Of a stretch of DNA of 64,000 nt, positions 16,754-27,064 are shown in pieces. The notes beneath the pieces are model-generated. The model made no database searches. It was given only the letters and a program-made list of their open reading frames with translations, and had not been told where the DNA came from. Made by a program: the position numbers and the translations under genes. Source of the DNA: CAWAMD01 sp963783045 (GTDB taxonomy: Bacteria > Actinomycetota > Nitriliruptoria > Nitriliruptorales > Nitriliruptoraceae); the NCBI GenBank assembly GCA_963783045.1, contig CAWAMD010000011.1, forward strand, positions 45,896-109,895. The letters run 5' to 3'. Each line of letters begins with the position of its first letter. The stretch's first letter is position 1.

Positions 16754-19700
16754 CTACGCGGCCGCGACCTTGAACTCCTCGTACAGGTCGGCAGGGATCG
16801 GGTTGCGCAGCCGCCAGGTGATCGCGATCGGGCGCTCGCCCTGATGCGAGACGTAGTCGGCCGGGCCGAGCAGCGTGTAGGGCCGGGTGCTCCCCCACGG
16901 ATCGGTCCTCGACGCCCGGACGGCCAGCAGGATCCGTACCCCGTTGCTGCGCTGGCCGAGGTAGCGCCGCCCCGCCGTCGAGTCGACCCTCGTGGAGTTC
17001 TGCGACTCCCAGTGGAACAGGTCGCGGCTGATCGCGTAGTCGCGGTACAGCGTCGTCGGCGAGTAGTGCTTGGCGGTCTTCTGCAGCGTGATGAACAGCA
17101 CCTCGGTCTGCGCCGGCTCGTGCCACCACGGGCCGGCCTGGTGGCTGTAGCGCTCCCCCGGTGTGAGCCGGCCGAAGGCCGCGAGGATCTCGTCGCGGGC
17201 GTAGGTGGCGTGCAGCCGCAGCGGCACGTCGGCGTCGGGCAGAGCGATCGACGGCCGGGCGATGCGCTCCCGCAGCAGCGGCAGGACCTCACGCAGCTCG
17301 TCGCGCACCGCCGGCGACGACCACAGCCCAGCCCAGGCCGCGTCCGCGGAGTCGGGTGCGCCCTTCACGGACCACAGCGTCACGAGGAACATCCAGGCCA
17401 GCCGCCGGTCGCGCTCCGACGCCGGCACGGGTGGCACCGAGCCGGACAGCCACGCCCCGAGGCGGTCGAGCCGTTCGGTGTCGTCCAGGTGCAGGAGCCG
17501 ACGGACCCCCCGCTGCAGTCGCTTCTCGTCCTCACCGACCGGCCGCGTCTCGAGGCCCACGTCGCGCCGCAGCCTCGCCCACCCGACCTTCGCGACGTCC
17601 TCGAGCTCGACGCCTGCCTGCGCACAGAACTCCCCCAGCGGCGGGGCTTGCCGGGTGGGCTGCTGCGACGCCTGCAGCGCCAGCTCGCGCCGCAGTGCCG
17701 GCGCGTTCGCCGTGACCGCTTCCTTGAGGTGGGCGAGCACCCACTCCCTCGCCTGCCGGTCGAGCTCGAGGTGGCAGCCCGACGGCAGGTACGGGAAGCC
17801 CGCCTCGGCGGCCTCGGTCAGCTCGCGCCGGGAGATCCCGGTCAGCGCCCGCAACCGCAGGTCGTAGCGATACTCCCGACGGTGCTGGGCGACGAAGTCG
17901 AGGATCGTGCAGACGGGCTTGTCCTCGTGGCGACGCAGCCCACGGCCGATCTGCTGGAGGTGGACGGTCACCGACTCGGTCGGGCGCAGCAGGAGGATCG
18001 TGTCGACCTCCGGGATGTCCACGCCCTCGTTGAACACGTCCCGGCTGAAGATGGTGGTGAGCTCGCCGGCGCGCAGCCGCGCGATCTGACGCTCGCGCTC
18101 CGCCTGCGGGGTCGTGGCGTCGATGGCCGCAGCGGGCCAGCCGCGGTCGGCGAACACGCGCGCCATGTGGTGGGCGTGGCCGACGGTCGCGCAGAACCCG
18201 AGCGCCCGCATCCGGCGCGGGTCGGCGACGATCCGCTGCGTCTGCTTGACGACCAGCAGCGAGCGGGCGTCGTCGGCCGTGTAGACCCGCTCGAGGTCGT
18301 CGGCCCGGTACTGGCCGGCCTGCCAGCGCACCTGCGAGTAGTCGGCGACATCGGCGAGCCCGAAGTACTGGAAGGGGGCCAGCAGCTGCCGGTCGAGGGC
18401 GTGCCACAGGCGCATGTCGAAGGCGGTGCGGCCGTCGGTCCAGGCGCGGATGTCCAGCCCGTCGGCGCGCTCGGGCGTTGCGGTCAGCGCCACGAGCCAG
18501 CGCGGCTTCAGGCGGTCGAGCAGCCGGCGGTAGGTCGCCGCCTCGGCGTGGTGGAACTCGTCGACGACCACGACGTCGAAGGCGTCGGGGTCGAGCTCGC
18601 CGGTGCCGCGCGACGCCAGCGTCTGGATCGACGCGAACACGTGGCGGCCGGCCTCGGGACGGTGGCCGCCGACCAGCAGCTCCCCGAACGCGCCGTCGCC
18701 GAGGGCCTCACGGAAGGTCCGTCGCGACTGGCGCAGGATCTGCTCGCGGTGGGCGACGAACAGCAGCGACAGGTCACCGTGCGCCTTCACGAGTCGCCGG
18801 TAGTCGAGTGCGGCGACGACGGTCTTGCCGGTCCCGGTCGGGGCGACGACGAGGTTGTGGCTCGAGCCGTGGACGTCCCGCTCGACCTCGAGCGCGTCCA
18901 GGATCTCTGCCTGGTAGGGCCAGGGCCGCAGCTCGAGACCGGACAGGACCGACTCACCGTCGTCGACCGCGCGGACCCGTCGGGTCTCGGCGTCGAAGCG
19001 GTCCGGGTCGTAGGGCTCGTAGTCGCCGGACTCCCACTGGGCGTCGAAGGCGGTCGCGATCTTGGCGAACAGCTCCGGGGTCGCCGATCTCGACAGCCGG
19101 ACGTTCCACTCGCGGCCGTCGAGCAGGGCCGTGCGGGTCAGGTTCGAGGAGCCGACGTAGGCGGTGCTGAACCCGGACGCGCGGTGGAAGATCCACGACT
19201 TGGCGTGCAGGCGGGTCATCTGGGTGTCGTAGGAGACCCGGATGTCGACGCCGCGGTCGGCGAGCTCGTCGAGGGCCCGGCGTTCCGTGGAGCCGGTGAA
19301 CGTCGTGGTCAGCAGGCGCACGTCTGCGCCGCGACGGACCGCCTCCGCGAGCTCGTCGACGAGGAGCCGCACGCCGTACCAGCGCACGAACGCGACGATG
19401 AGGTCCACCCGGTCGGCGGAGGCGAGCTCCTTCTTCAGCTCCGAGGCGAGATGCGGCTCGCCGCGGGCGTTGACGAGCAGGTCGTGCTGCGACAGCGGGA
19501 TGTCCGGCACCGCCGGGGCGCTCGCGAGTCCCCGGCGCCTGATCGAGGCGAGCCGCTGAGGGGGTGACGCGACCTGACGGTCGGCGGCGCCGAGGTGGGC
19601 GACGAGCTCGTTGACCAGGGCGAGCCGACGGTCCTCGTCGATGTCGGGGAGCGTCCGTGCCACGACCTCGCCGAGGTGCCGGGCGAAGCGGTCGGGGATC

Positions 19701-19819
19701 TCGGCAGGGTCGAGGCCGGCCCGCTCGGCCTCGAACTCCGAGGGCAGGGCCGACAGCGCATCGGCGAGCGCGCGATCGACGATCGCGTCGTACTGCCCCG
19801 GCGGAAGCTCGCCCCCCAT
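16754..19819 (-). CDS. Superfamily II helicase with N-terminal PLD-like domain and C-terminal DUF3427
   Basis: This is a 1021-residue multidomain protein. The N-terminal region carries a single PLD-like half (RLHAKSWIFH ... YVGSSNLT, about residues 200-225). The helicase core follows: APTGTGKTVVAALDYRR (Walker A), VVVDEFHHAEA (DEFH box), LTATPERADG, FSRDVFNEGVDIPEVD, HLQQIGRGLRR. The C-terminus matches DUF3427 (YSHQAGPWWHEPAQTEVLFITLQK ... YTLLGPADYVSHQGERPIAITWRL). The family is thought to act on DNA or RNA and is often found in defence neighbourhoods; the substrate is unknown. I start at ATG 19819. The gene is intact despite many shifts elsewhere in the window. Confidence 0.9.
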   Translation of the reverse strand: MGGELPPGQYDAIVDRALADALSALPSEFEAERAGLDPAEIPDRFARHLGEVVARTLPDIDEDRRLALVNELVAHLGAADRQVASPPQRLASIRRRGLASAPAVPDIPLSQHDLLVNARGEPHLASELKKELASADRVDLIVAFVRWYGVRLLVDELAEAVRRGADVRLLTTTFTGSTERRALDELADRGVDIRVSYDTQMTRLHAKSWIFHRASGFSTAYVGSSNLTRTALLDGREWNVRLSRSATPELFAKIATAFDAQWESGDYEPYDPDRFDAETRRVRAVDDGESVLSGLELRPWPYQAEILDALEVERDVHGSSHNLVVAPTGTGKTVVAALDYRRLVKAHGDLSLLFVAHREQILRQSRRTFREALGDGAFGELLVGGHRPEAGRHVFASIQTLASRGTGELDPDAFDVVVVDEFHHAEAATYRRLLDRLKPRWLVALTATPERADGLDIRAWTDGRTAFDMRLWHALDRQLLAPFQYFGLADVADYSQVRWQAGQYRADDLERVYTADDARSLLVVKQTQRIVADPRRMRALGFCATVGHAHHMARVFADRGWPAAAIDATTPQAERERQIARLRAGELTTIFSRDVFNEGVDIPEVDTILLLRPTESVTVHLQQIGRGLRRHEDKPVCTILDFVAQHRREYRYDLRLRALTGISRRELTEAAEAGFPYLPSGCHLELDRQAREWVLAHLKEAVTANAPALRRELALQASQQPTRQAPPLGEFCAQAGVELEDVAKVGWARLRRDVGLETRPVGEDEKRLQRGVRRLLHLDDTERLDRLGAWLSGSVPPVPASERDRRLAWMFLVTLWSVKGAPDSADAAWAGLWSSPAVRDELREVLPLLRERIARPSIALPDADVPLRLHATYARDEILAAFGRLTPGERYSHQAGPWWHEPAQTEVLFITLQKTAKHYSPTTLYRDYAISRDLFHWESQNSTRVDSTAGRRYLGQRSNGVRILLAVRASRTDPWGSTRPYTLLGPADYVSHQGERPIAITWRLRNPIPADLYEEFKVAAA

Positions 19820-19997
19820 GGCGCGTGACCCTACTCGCGTCGCGAGCGGAGCGTGGGCAACCGGTCGCGTCACGTCGCGGCACGTGGTGTGCTGGCTCGT
19901 CGCCCCGCGGCCCGCGCCGCTCGGCGGACTGTGGGGGTGGGCCCGTAACGCTCTCGGAACGGTGCGCTGCAAGACTTGCTGGCTGCAGGAGGTCGAT

Positions 19998-21251
19998 GTG
20001 GAGGACGACGTGGCCACACCTCGCGCCGACGGCGGGGCGACGCCGTCGCGCTGGCCGTGGCTCGTACCGGCGATGTTCCTCGCGGCGAGCGGCGGTGGGA
20101 TCGCCCTGCTCGCGGCCGCGGGCGACTCACCGGGCGACATCGCCACCTCGTCCGACTGGCTGCTGGGGCCGGCCGCCTTCGCGGTGGTGGGCGCCGTCGT
20201 GCTTTCGCGCGGGCACCGCGTCATGGGGTGGCTGTTCTGTGCGGTGGCCCTGATCGCCGGACTCGCCACGGTCGGCGACGACCTCGCGACCTACCAGTAC
20301 CTCACGGTCGGTGGGGTGTCCGGGTTCGGGCTCGCCGGGGCATGGCTGAACAGCTGGTACTGGTTCCCGTTCATGTCCCTCTTCGTCATCTGGATCCCCC
20401 TGCTGTATCCGGACGGGCGCTTCGCGTCGCGGCGGTGGCGCCGGTTCGCGGCCGTGCCCGCGGTCGCGGTCGCCGGGCTCGCCTTCCTCATGATGTTCGG
20501 CAAGGATCTCCAGCTCCATGCGTTCTCGGGCGTCTCGATCCCGAACCCGGTCGGCTTCCTCGGTCGTGACATCGACGACCAGGCCGTGAGCAGCCCCCTC
20601 TACCTCGCCCTGATCGCCAGCGTCGTCGGTGCCGTCGCGTCGCTGGGCGTCCGCTTCCGCCGCAGCCACGGGGTCGAGCGCGAGCAGGTGAAGTGGTTCC
20701 TGTACGTGGCAGCAGGGGCGCCGGTCTTCCTGATCCTGGCGAGCCCGCACACCGGGCCGACCAGCGACCTCGTCCGGGTGCTGTCCTTCCTCGGCACCGT
20801 CGTGTTCCTGGGCGTCTTCGTCGGGCTCCCGATCGCCATGGGGATCGCGATCCTGAAGCACGGGCTCTACGACATCGACCGAATCGTCTCGAGGACGCTG
20901 TCCTACGCGATCGTGACCGCGGTGCTGCTCGGGACGTACGCGGCGGTCGTGCTGACCGCGAGCGCGGCGGTCGGCTCCGAGGGTGCGCCCGAGTGGGCCG
21001 TCGCCGCCGCGACTCTGGCCGCTGCGGCGCTGTTCCGACCCGTCCGTGGGCGGGTGCAGGCCTTCGTGGACCGGCGCTTCAACCGGACGAGGTTCAATGC
21101 CGTCCGCGCCGCCGAGGCGTTCGGACAGGAGCTCCGCCACGACATCGACCTGCAGGACGTGACCGTGCGGCTCGCAGGCGTGGTCGACGGCACGCTGCAG
21201 CCGACCCACCTGTCGATCTGGCTGCCCGATCGGGGCGCCGGGACGGTCTGA
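19998..21251 (+). CDS. Polytopic membrane protein resembling the sensor part of histidine kinases
   Basis: This is a 417-residue protein with about eight to nine hydrophobic segments, starting with LVPAMFLAASGGGIALLAAA. A cytoplasmic tail follows (GRVQAFVDRRFNRTRFNAVRAAEAFGQELRHDIDLQDVTVRLAGVVDGTLQPTHLSIWL). This tail is the conserved linker seen between the membrane sensor and the kinase domain in many actinobacterial sensors, but here the protein stops and no kinase domain follows. GTG 19998 has AGGAGG 5 bases upstream. It is divergent from the helicase. It could be a stand-alone sensor or partner protein. Confidence 0.75.
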   Translation: MEDDVATPRADGGATPSRWPWLVPAMFLAASGGGIALLAAAGDSPGDIATSSDWLLGPAAFAVVGAVVLSRGHRVMGWLFCAVALIAGLATVGDDLATYQYLTVGGVSGFGLAGAWLNSWYWFPFMSLFVIWIPLLYPDGRFASRRWRRFAAVPAVAVAGLAFLMMFGKDLQLHAFSGVSIPNPVGFLGRDIDDQAVSSPLYLALIASVVGAVASLGVRFRRSHGVEREQVKWFLYVAAGAPVFLILASPHTGPTSDLVRVLSFLGTVVFLGVFVGLPIAMGIAILKHGLYDIDRIVSRTLSYAIVTAVLLGTYAAVVLTASAAVGSEGAPEWAVAAATLAAAALFRPVRGRVQAFVDRRFNRTRFNAVRAAEAFGQELRHDIDLQDVTVRLAGVVDGTLQPTHLSIWLPDRGAGTV

Positions 21252-21281
21252 ACGGCCGGGTGGGGCGATGGGACCGGTTCG

Positions 21282-23258
21282 TCAACGGCGCCCCGCCCCC
21301 CAGAGCTTGTCGGCCAGCCCGGATGCCCGCTGGACGGGACGGGCGACGCCGCGGCGCAGGACGTCGTCGTCCGCGACGACGGTGACGTGCTCCTTCGCCC
21401 GGGTGATGCCCGTGTAGATCAGCTCGCGGGTGAGGATCGGCGTGTCGACCGTCGGCAGCAGCAGCACGACGTGGTCGAACTGCGAGCCCTGCGACTTGTG
21501 CACGGTCATGGCGAACACCGTCTCGTGCGGAGGCAGCCGCGCCGGGCCGACGTAGCGCACCCCGCCGTCGGTCCTCGGGAAGGCGACCGTGCGCTGCTCC
21601 GGGTCGTCGGGGTGGTTGACGACCACGCCCACGTCACCGTTGAACAGGCCGATGCCGTAGTCGTTGCTGGTGACCATGACGGGTCGGCCGAGATACCAGG
21701 CGCCGCGCGGCGCGAACCCGGGCACGGCCTCGGCGAGCCACTCCTCGATGGCAGGGTTGAGCCGCTCCACGCCCTGCGGGCCGCGCCGCAGCGGCGTGAG
21801 CAGCCGCACCCGGTCGAGCGCCGACAGCAGGTCCGCAGCCTCGTCGCCACGCAGCGCCCCCTCCACGAACGGCCGGTAGTGCGCCACGATCTCGTCGCGC
21901 ACCGAGCTCGGCACGCCCGCCGCGGCCGGAGCCACCAGCGACACGTCGGTGGAGGCGCTCAGCCCCGCCCGTTCCGTGCGTTCACCCCGCAGGTACGCCA
22001 CGACCTCGTCCACGTCGCCGCCGGCGTCGACACGCTGGATGGCGCGGGCGACGCTGCCGATTCCGCTGTCGGAACCGAACCGGTAGAAGCGGTCGAGCTG
22101 CACGATGCTGTCCCAGATCCCTGACTCGTCGGCCACCTCGGCGGCGTCGTCGAGATCGCGGCCATACCGTCGCCCGACCTCTGCGGCCGTCGCTGCCGAG
22201 AGCCGTGGTCCCGCATCGGCACCGGGACGCAGCGGTCCGCAGACGTCGCCGAGGACGGTGCCGGCCTCCACCGAGACGAGCTGCTCACGGTCGCCGACGA
22301 GCAGCAGCCGGCTGTTCTCGGGAACCGCGTCCAACAGCTTGGCCATCAGCGACAGGGACACCATCGACGCCTCGTCGACGATCACGACGTCGTAGGGCAG
22401 GGGCTCGCCGGCGTCGTGTCGGAACCGGGTGCTGTTGTCCCGCCGCCAGCCGAGCAGCCGGTGCAGCGTGCTGGCGGGCACGGCCTCGAGCTGCGCCTTC
22501 AGCGTCGCGTCGACGTCGAGCTCGGGGATGGCCTGACGCACCGCCTCCTGCATCCGGGCGGCGGCCTTGCCGGTCGGTGCGGCCAGCGCGACCCGGAGCG
22601 GCCCCTCGGCGGTCTCACGCTGCACGGTGGCGAACAGCAGCGCCAGGATGCGCACGATGGTGGTGGTCTTGCCGGTCCCGGGACCGCCCGACACGACCGT
22701 GAGTGCCCGGCTGGTCGCCAGCGCCGCCGCGAGCCGCTGCCGGTCGAGCGCCCCGTCGCGGACGGGACCGAACAGGCGGTCCAGCCAGGCGCGCACGACG
22801 TGCGGGTCGGTGTCGTGCCGTGTGACGCCGGCCAGGCGCTGCAGCCGGTCCAGCAGCCGCTGCTCGTAGCGCCAGTAGCGGTCGAGGTAGAGCCGGTCAC
22901 CGTCGAGCACCAGCGGCCGGGTCGCGTCCCCGTGGGTGCCGGCGACCCGCACCGCGGGGCTTGCGGCGACGCGGTCGCGCCACATCGCCGGTTCCGGCCA
23001 CTCGATCGCCGCCGCCGGGGTGCCCGGCGTGCCGTCGTCGGCGCCGACCGCCAGCCGCTCCGCCACCCGGTCGAGCTCGACGCACACGTGGCCGTGCCGC
23101 GGAGCGCGGGCGGCGAGCGCCACGGCGACACGGACGTCCTCACCGGTCTCGCCGGCGAGCCGGCAGACGGTCTCGGCGACCCCGAGGTCGACCGGCGTCA
23201 CGACCCCCGATGCACGCAGCTGCGCCAACAGCCCGGAGTCGACCACGGATCCGCTCAT
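21282..23258 (-). CDS. recD: RecBCD exonuclease V, alpha subunit RecD
   Basis: This is the 658-residue 5'-3' helicase subunit of RecBCD, which unwinds and degrades double-strand ends and loads RecA. It has Walker A SGGPGTGKTTTIVRIL near residues 175-190, the segment APTGKAAARMQEAV, Walker B DVVIVDEASMVSLSLMAKLL, and GDREQLVSVEAG. The C-terminal UvrD-like strand is AMTVHKSQGSQFDHVVLLLP, followed by ELIYTGITRAKEHVTVV. The ATG at 23258 overlaps the recB stop (ATGA), and GGGGAGG precedes it. It is the last gene of the recC-recB-recD operon and reads intact. Confidence 0.93.
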   Translation of the reverse strand: MSGSVVDSGLLAQLRASGVVTPVDLGVAETVCRLAGETGEDVRVAVALAARAPRHGHVCVELDRVAERLAVGADDGTPGTPAAAIEWPEPAMWRDRVAASPAVRVAGTHGDATRPLVLDGDRLYLDRYWRYEQRLLDRLQRLAGVTRHDTDPHVVRAWLDRLFGPVRDGALDRQRLAAALATSRALTVVSGGPGTGKTTTIVRILALLFATVQRETAEGPLRVALAAPTGKAAARMQEAVRQAIPELDVDATLKAQLEAVPASTLHRLLGWRRDNSTRFRHDAGEPLPYDVVIVDEASMVSLSLMAKLLDAVPENSRLLLVGDREQLVSVEAGTVLGDVCGPLRPGADAGPRLSAATAAEVGRRYGRDLDDAAEVADESGIWDSIVQLDRFYRFGSDSGIGSVARAIQRVDAGGDVDEVVAYLRGERTERAGLSASTDVSLVAPAAAGVPSSVRDEIVAHYRPFVEGALRGDEAADLLSALDRVRLLTPLRRGPQGVERLNPAIEEWLAEAVPGFAPRGAWYLGRPVMVTSNDYGIGLFNGDVGVVVNHPDDPEQRTVAFPRTDGGVRYVGPARLPPHETVFAMTVHKSQGSQFDHVVLLLPTVDTPILTRELIYTGITRAKEHVTVVADDDVLRRGVARPVQRASGLADKLWGAGRR

Positions 23259-26200
23259 GCTGATGCCTCCCCGCCGAGCAGCCGGTCGAGATCCTCCACG
23301 AGCGCCGCGGGCGGCCGCCATGCGTAGACGCCGTGTCGTCCACCGTCGGCCGTCGCCGGCGTCGCCGGGCCGACCATGCCGCGCAGGAACAGGTAGAGCA
23401 CGCCGCCGACATCGCGCTCGTAGCGGTATCCGCCGCCGAGCCGCCACCGCAGGAACCGGTGCAGCGCGACGAGGTAGAGGTGTGCCTGGAGGAGGTAGTG
23501 GTGGGCGACCATGGCCTCGCCGAGTACGTCCGGCCGGTAGTGCGACACGGTGCTGCGGTCGCTGCCCGGCTCGGCGCCCCGGTCGCCGTGCCAGTTCGAC
23601 TTGTAGTCCGCGACGAAGTAGCGCGGGCGCCCGCCGACCGAGCGGCGGAACACCAGGTCGATGCTGCCGGTGAGGAACCCGCGGACGGCATGACGGTCCA
23701 GCCGGCGCATGGCCTGGGCGGCGTCGGCGAGGATTGGCAGCCCGTCGGCATGGTGGTCGAACACGGCGGCCAGCCGGCGCACGTCGACCGACCGCCCGCG
23801 GCCCGCGGCGTCGCCGCCCAGGAGCGGAAGGTCGAACCGCAGCTCGTTGAGCCGGTGGCTGTAGGCGACCTCGGCGAGCGGCACGTCTCCGGCCAGCCCG
23901 CCCAGCGGCGTGTGCAGCGCGGCCCGCAGCCCGTCGGCAACCGCCCCGGCGTCCTGGCCGACGAACCGGTGCCGGCGCAGCTGGTCCGCGACCAGCGTCT
24001 CGAGCTCGCCCGGCTCGTCGGCGCGGGTGAAGTCGAACCGCTCGAGCACCTCGTGGAGGAAGATGCCCGCCGCCGCTCCACGGGGGAAGGCCGCGAGCGG
24101 CACGTCGGGTTCCTGCTGGTCGGCGTCGCCGCCGGTGTCCATGGGGGGCTCGTGCTCGGTTCCCGCGTCAACGTCCCGCAGGTCGGTCGCCTCGGAGGTC
24201 ACGGCCGGGTGGTCGCCGGACGCGAGCGCGCTGAAGCTCGTGCGTCCCCAGACCCGGTCCAGCGACTGCGTGCGCTCCCGGGCCGCGAGCTCGCCGTCCT
24301 GCGACGCGGGCGGCGGGTAGCCGGGTACCTCGTCCGGGAGATCCGCCGTCGCGACGGTGATCCGCCCGTCGGCGCTCGCGGCCAGGTCGGCCACGCGCCC
24401 CGCCAGCTCGGCGTCCGAGGGCAGGTACTTGTCCGTGACGCCGGCGAGCCCGTGCAGGACGTGACCGAGCGGCGACTTCCCGTACCCGGTCAGCGCCCCG
24501 AAGTAGACCGTGCAGTGGTGCTCGGCGCGGGTGAGGGCGACGTACAGCAGGCGCAGCCGCTCCTGCCAGGTCTCCTGCTTCGCCTGCGCCTTGTGGGCGT
24601 CCTTGGGGGGTCGGTCGTGCTTGACGTGCAGGTCCAGGGTCAGCCGGTCCTCGTCCGCCGGGTCGTGGAAGCGCAGGCTCGGGAGCTCGCTGTCGAAGAG
24701 GCTGCTCTGCTCCCACAGGTACGGGCACCAGACCACCGGGTACTCGAGGCCTTTGGCGCGGTGGATGGTGACGATCGTGGCGGCGTCCTCGTCGGACTCG
24801 AGGCGCAGCTCGGTGGCGTCGCGGTCCTTGCGCGGATCGTGGCGCCGGTCCCGTAGCCAGGCGGCGAGGGCCGTCGGTCCGAGGCGGCCGCGGCGCTCGG
24901 CGTCGTGCAGGAGCTCGAGCAGGTGCAGCAGGTTCGTCAGCCGCCGCTCCCCCGCGCGGAGCGTGAGCAGCCGGGCACGGCCGCCGTCGTCGAGGATCCG
25001 CCGCATCGCCTCGGCGACGCCGTGCTCCCGCCAGATCTGTGACCAGGTCGCGAGCTGCTCGAGCCGGCGTTCCCACTCGCGCTCGTCCATCGTGACCAGC
25101 GTCGTGGCGTCGACCCCGAACAGCGGCGTGATGACGGCCGCCTTGGCGTCACGTTCCCGGTGGGGATGCAGCAGCCCGTCGAGGACCCGCTGGAGCGTGA
25201 CCGCCTCGGCCGAGTCGAACACGCTGCCGCCGCCGGTCGCGACGGCGTGGACGCCGGCAGCCTGCAGGGCCTCCTGGACCGCCTGTGCCTGGGCGTTCGT
25301 GCGGGTCAGCACGGCCACGTCCCGCGGCTGCACGGCCCGCCAGCTGCCGTCGTCGTCCTGGATCTCGGCCCCGGAGGTCAGGAACCGCACGACGTCGGCG
25401 GCGACCTGGCGGGGTACGTGCCGGTTCGTCCAGTCCTTCCTGCGCGCGTACTCGTCGCCCTCGCGCATGATCTGGGTCAGGCGCAGGGCAGAGGGTCCCT
25501 GCGGCCAGCGCAGCCGGTCCGCCTGGTGCACGTCGGGGGCGGACACCGCGACGTACTCGATGTCCTGCGTCCCGAGCACCCCCGATGTGCCCCCGCCGCC
25601 GTTCGCGCGCGTTGGTCGCCGCCACCCCCGTCGCCGCCGTTGGCTGGCGACCGGACGAACAGGTCGTTGAGCGCGGCGACGTAGCCCGCGTCCGAGCGCC
25701 AGTTCACGTCGAGGGTTTCCCGGTCCCCGATCGACTGCGCGGCACGCAGGTAGGTGTGGACGTCGGCGCCCCGGAAGGCGTAGATGGCCTGCTTGGGGTC
25801 GCCGATGAGGTAGAGGTGGCCGTGGTCGCCGAAGACGGTGTCGAAGATCGCCCACTGGACCGGGTCGGTGTCCTGGAACTCGTCGATGAGCGCCGCCTGG
25901 TAACGACGGTGCAGCGAGTCGCGCAGCGCCTCGCGCGTGCCGTCCTGCTCGAGCGCCCGGCGCAGCTGGTGCAGCAGGTCGTTGAAGGACAGCACGTTGC
26001 GGTCACGCTTGCGCTTGTCGAGCTCGTGGCGGAGGTGCTCGACGAACCGGACCTTGAACGCGGTTGCGGGGTGGCCGCCGAGCGCGAGCAGCTCGTCGAG
26101 CCGCCCGAAGAACGCGTGGTCGACGTACTCGTCCTTGGTCCGCTTCTCGAGCTCGGTCCGGCCGTAGTACGGGAGCGTCCTTCTTGAGGTCGGCGAACCG

Positions 26201-27064
26201 GGCGGCCACACCGTCGCACCACTCGTCGATCGCGTCGATACTCGCGTCCATCGACTCGCGGTACCGCTTGATGCTGAGCGTGCCGGCGTCACGCTGCGCC
26301 CGCAGCCAGGTGACGATCTGGTCCCGTTCGGCGCGCCAGGCGTCCTTGCACCGAGCGACCGCGTCGAGGAGCGTCTGCTCGGGGTCGGCGAGCGGTTCCG
26401 TCGGCAGGATGTGCAGATGGGGCTCGGCCTCGATGCGTCGGGCGAGCTGCACGAGCTCGTCACGGTTGACGCGGCAGGCCCGCAGGTGCGCGTACCAGTC
26501 GGGGTCGGCGTGGCGCAGCTCCCGGACGACGAAGTCGTGGGTGATCGCTTCGAGGAGGTCGTCCACGTCCTCGACCAGCTCGGCGTCGAAGTCGGCGTCG
26601 GACTCGAAGGCGCTGTGGCGGAGGGTCTCCTGACAGAACCCGTGGATCGTCGAGATCGTGGCGTCGTCGAAGGACTCGAGCGCGTCGACGAGCCGGCGCC
26701 ACCGGGTGCGCAGACGGTCGGCGTCCCCGGCGCGGGCCGTGGCGACCAGGTGGTGGAGCACCGCGTCGACGTCCCGGTCCGGCTCCCACGTCGGGTCGGC
26801 GAGTGCCTGCTCGCAGGCCTGCGACGCCTGGGTCAGGCGCCGGCGGATCCGGTCGCGCAGCTCGGCGGTGGCCGCCCGGGTGAAGGTGACGACGAGGATC
26901 TCCTCGAGGTCGACGCCGACCTCGGCGACGAGTCGCACGACGAGGTTGGTGATGTTGTAGGTCTTGCCGGTGCCGGCGCTGGCCTCGAGCAGCAGCGCGC
27001 CGGGCGTCAGTGGGCGGGTGGGGTCGAAGACCGGCACGGTCCGGGGCGTGTCCGTCTGGCTCAT
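23255..27064 (-). pseudogene. recB: RecBCD exonuclease V, beta subunit RecB, interrupted by two frameshifts
   Basis: Three frames give one full RecB of about 1270 residues. Frame 1 starts at ATG 27064 (overlapping the recC stop) with LLEASAGTGKTYNITNLVVRL (Walker A) and runs to FADLKKD. Near 26177-26184 it moves, as if by one extra base, to TLPYYGRTELEKRTKDEYVD ... ALIDEFQDTDPVQWAIF (Walker B) ... IGDPKQAIYAFRG. Near 25600-25640, in a Gly-coding GC-rich run, it moves by one missing base to GVLGTQDIEYV ... TIVTIHRAKGLEYPVV ... LYVALTRAEHH and the C-terminal nuclease (LVFRRSVGGRPRYFVADYKSNW). All motifs are kept on both sides, which favours sequencing errors in a functional gene. Confidence 0.88.
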
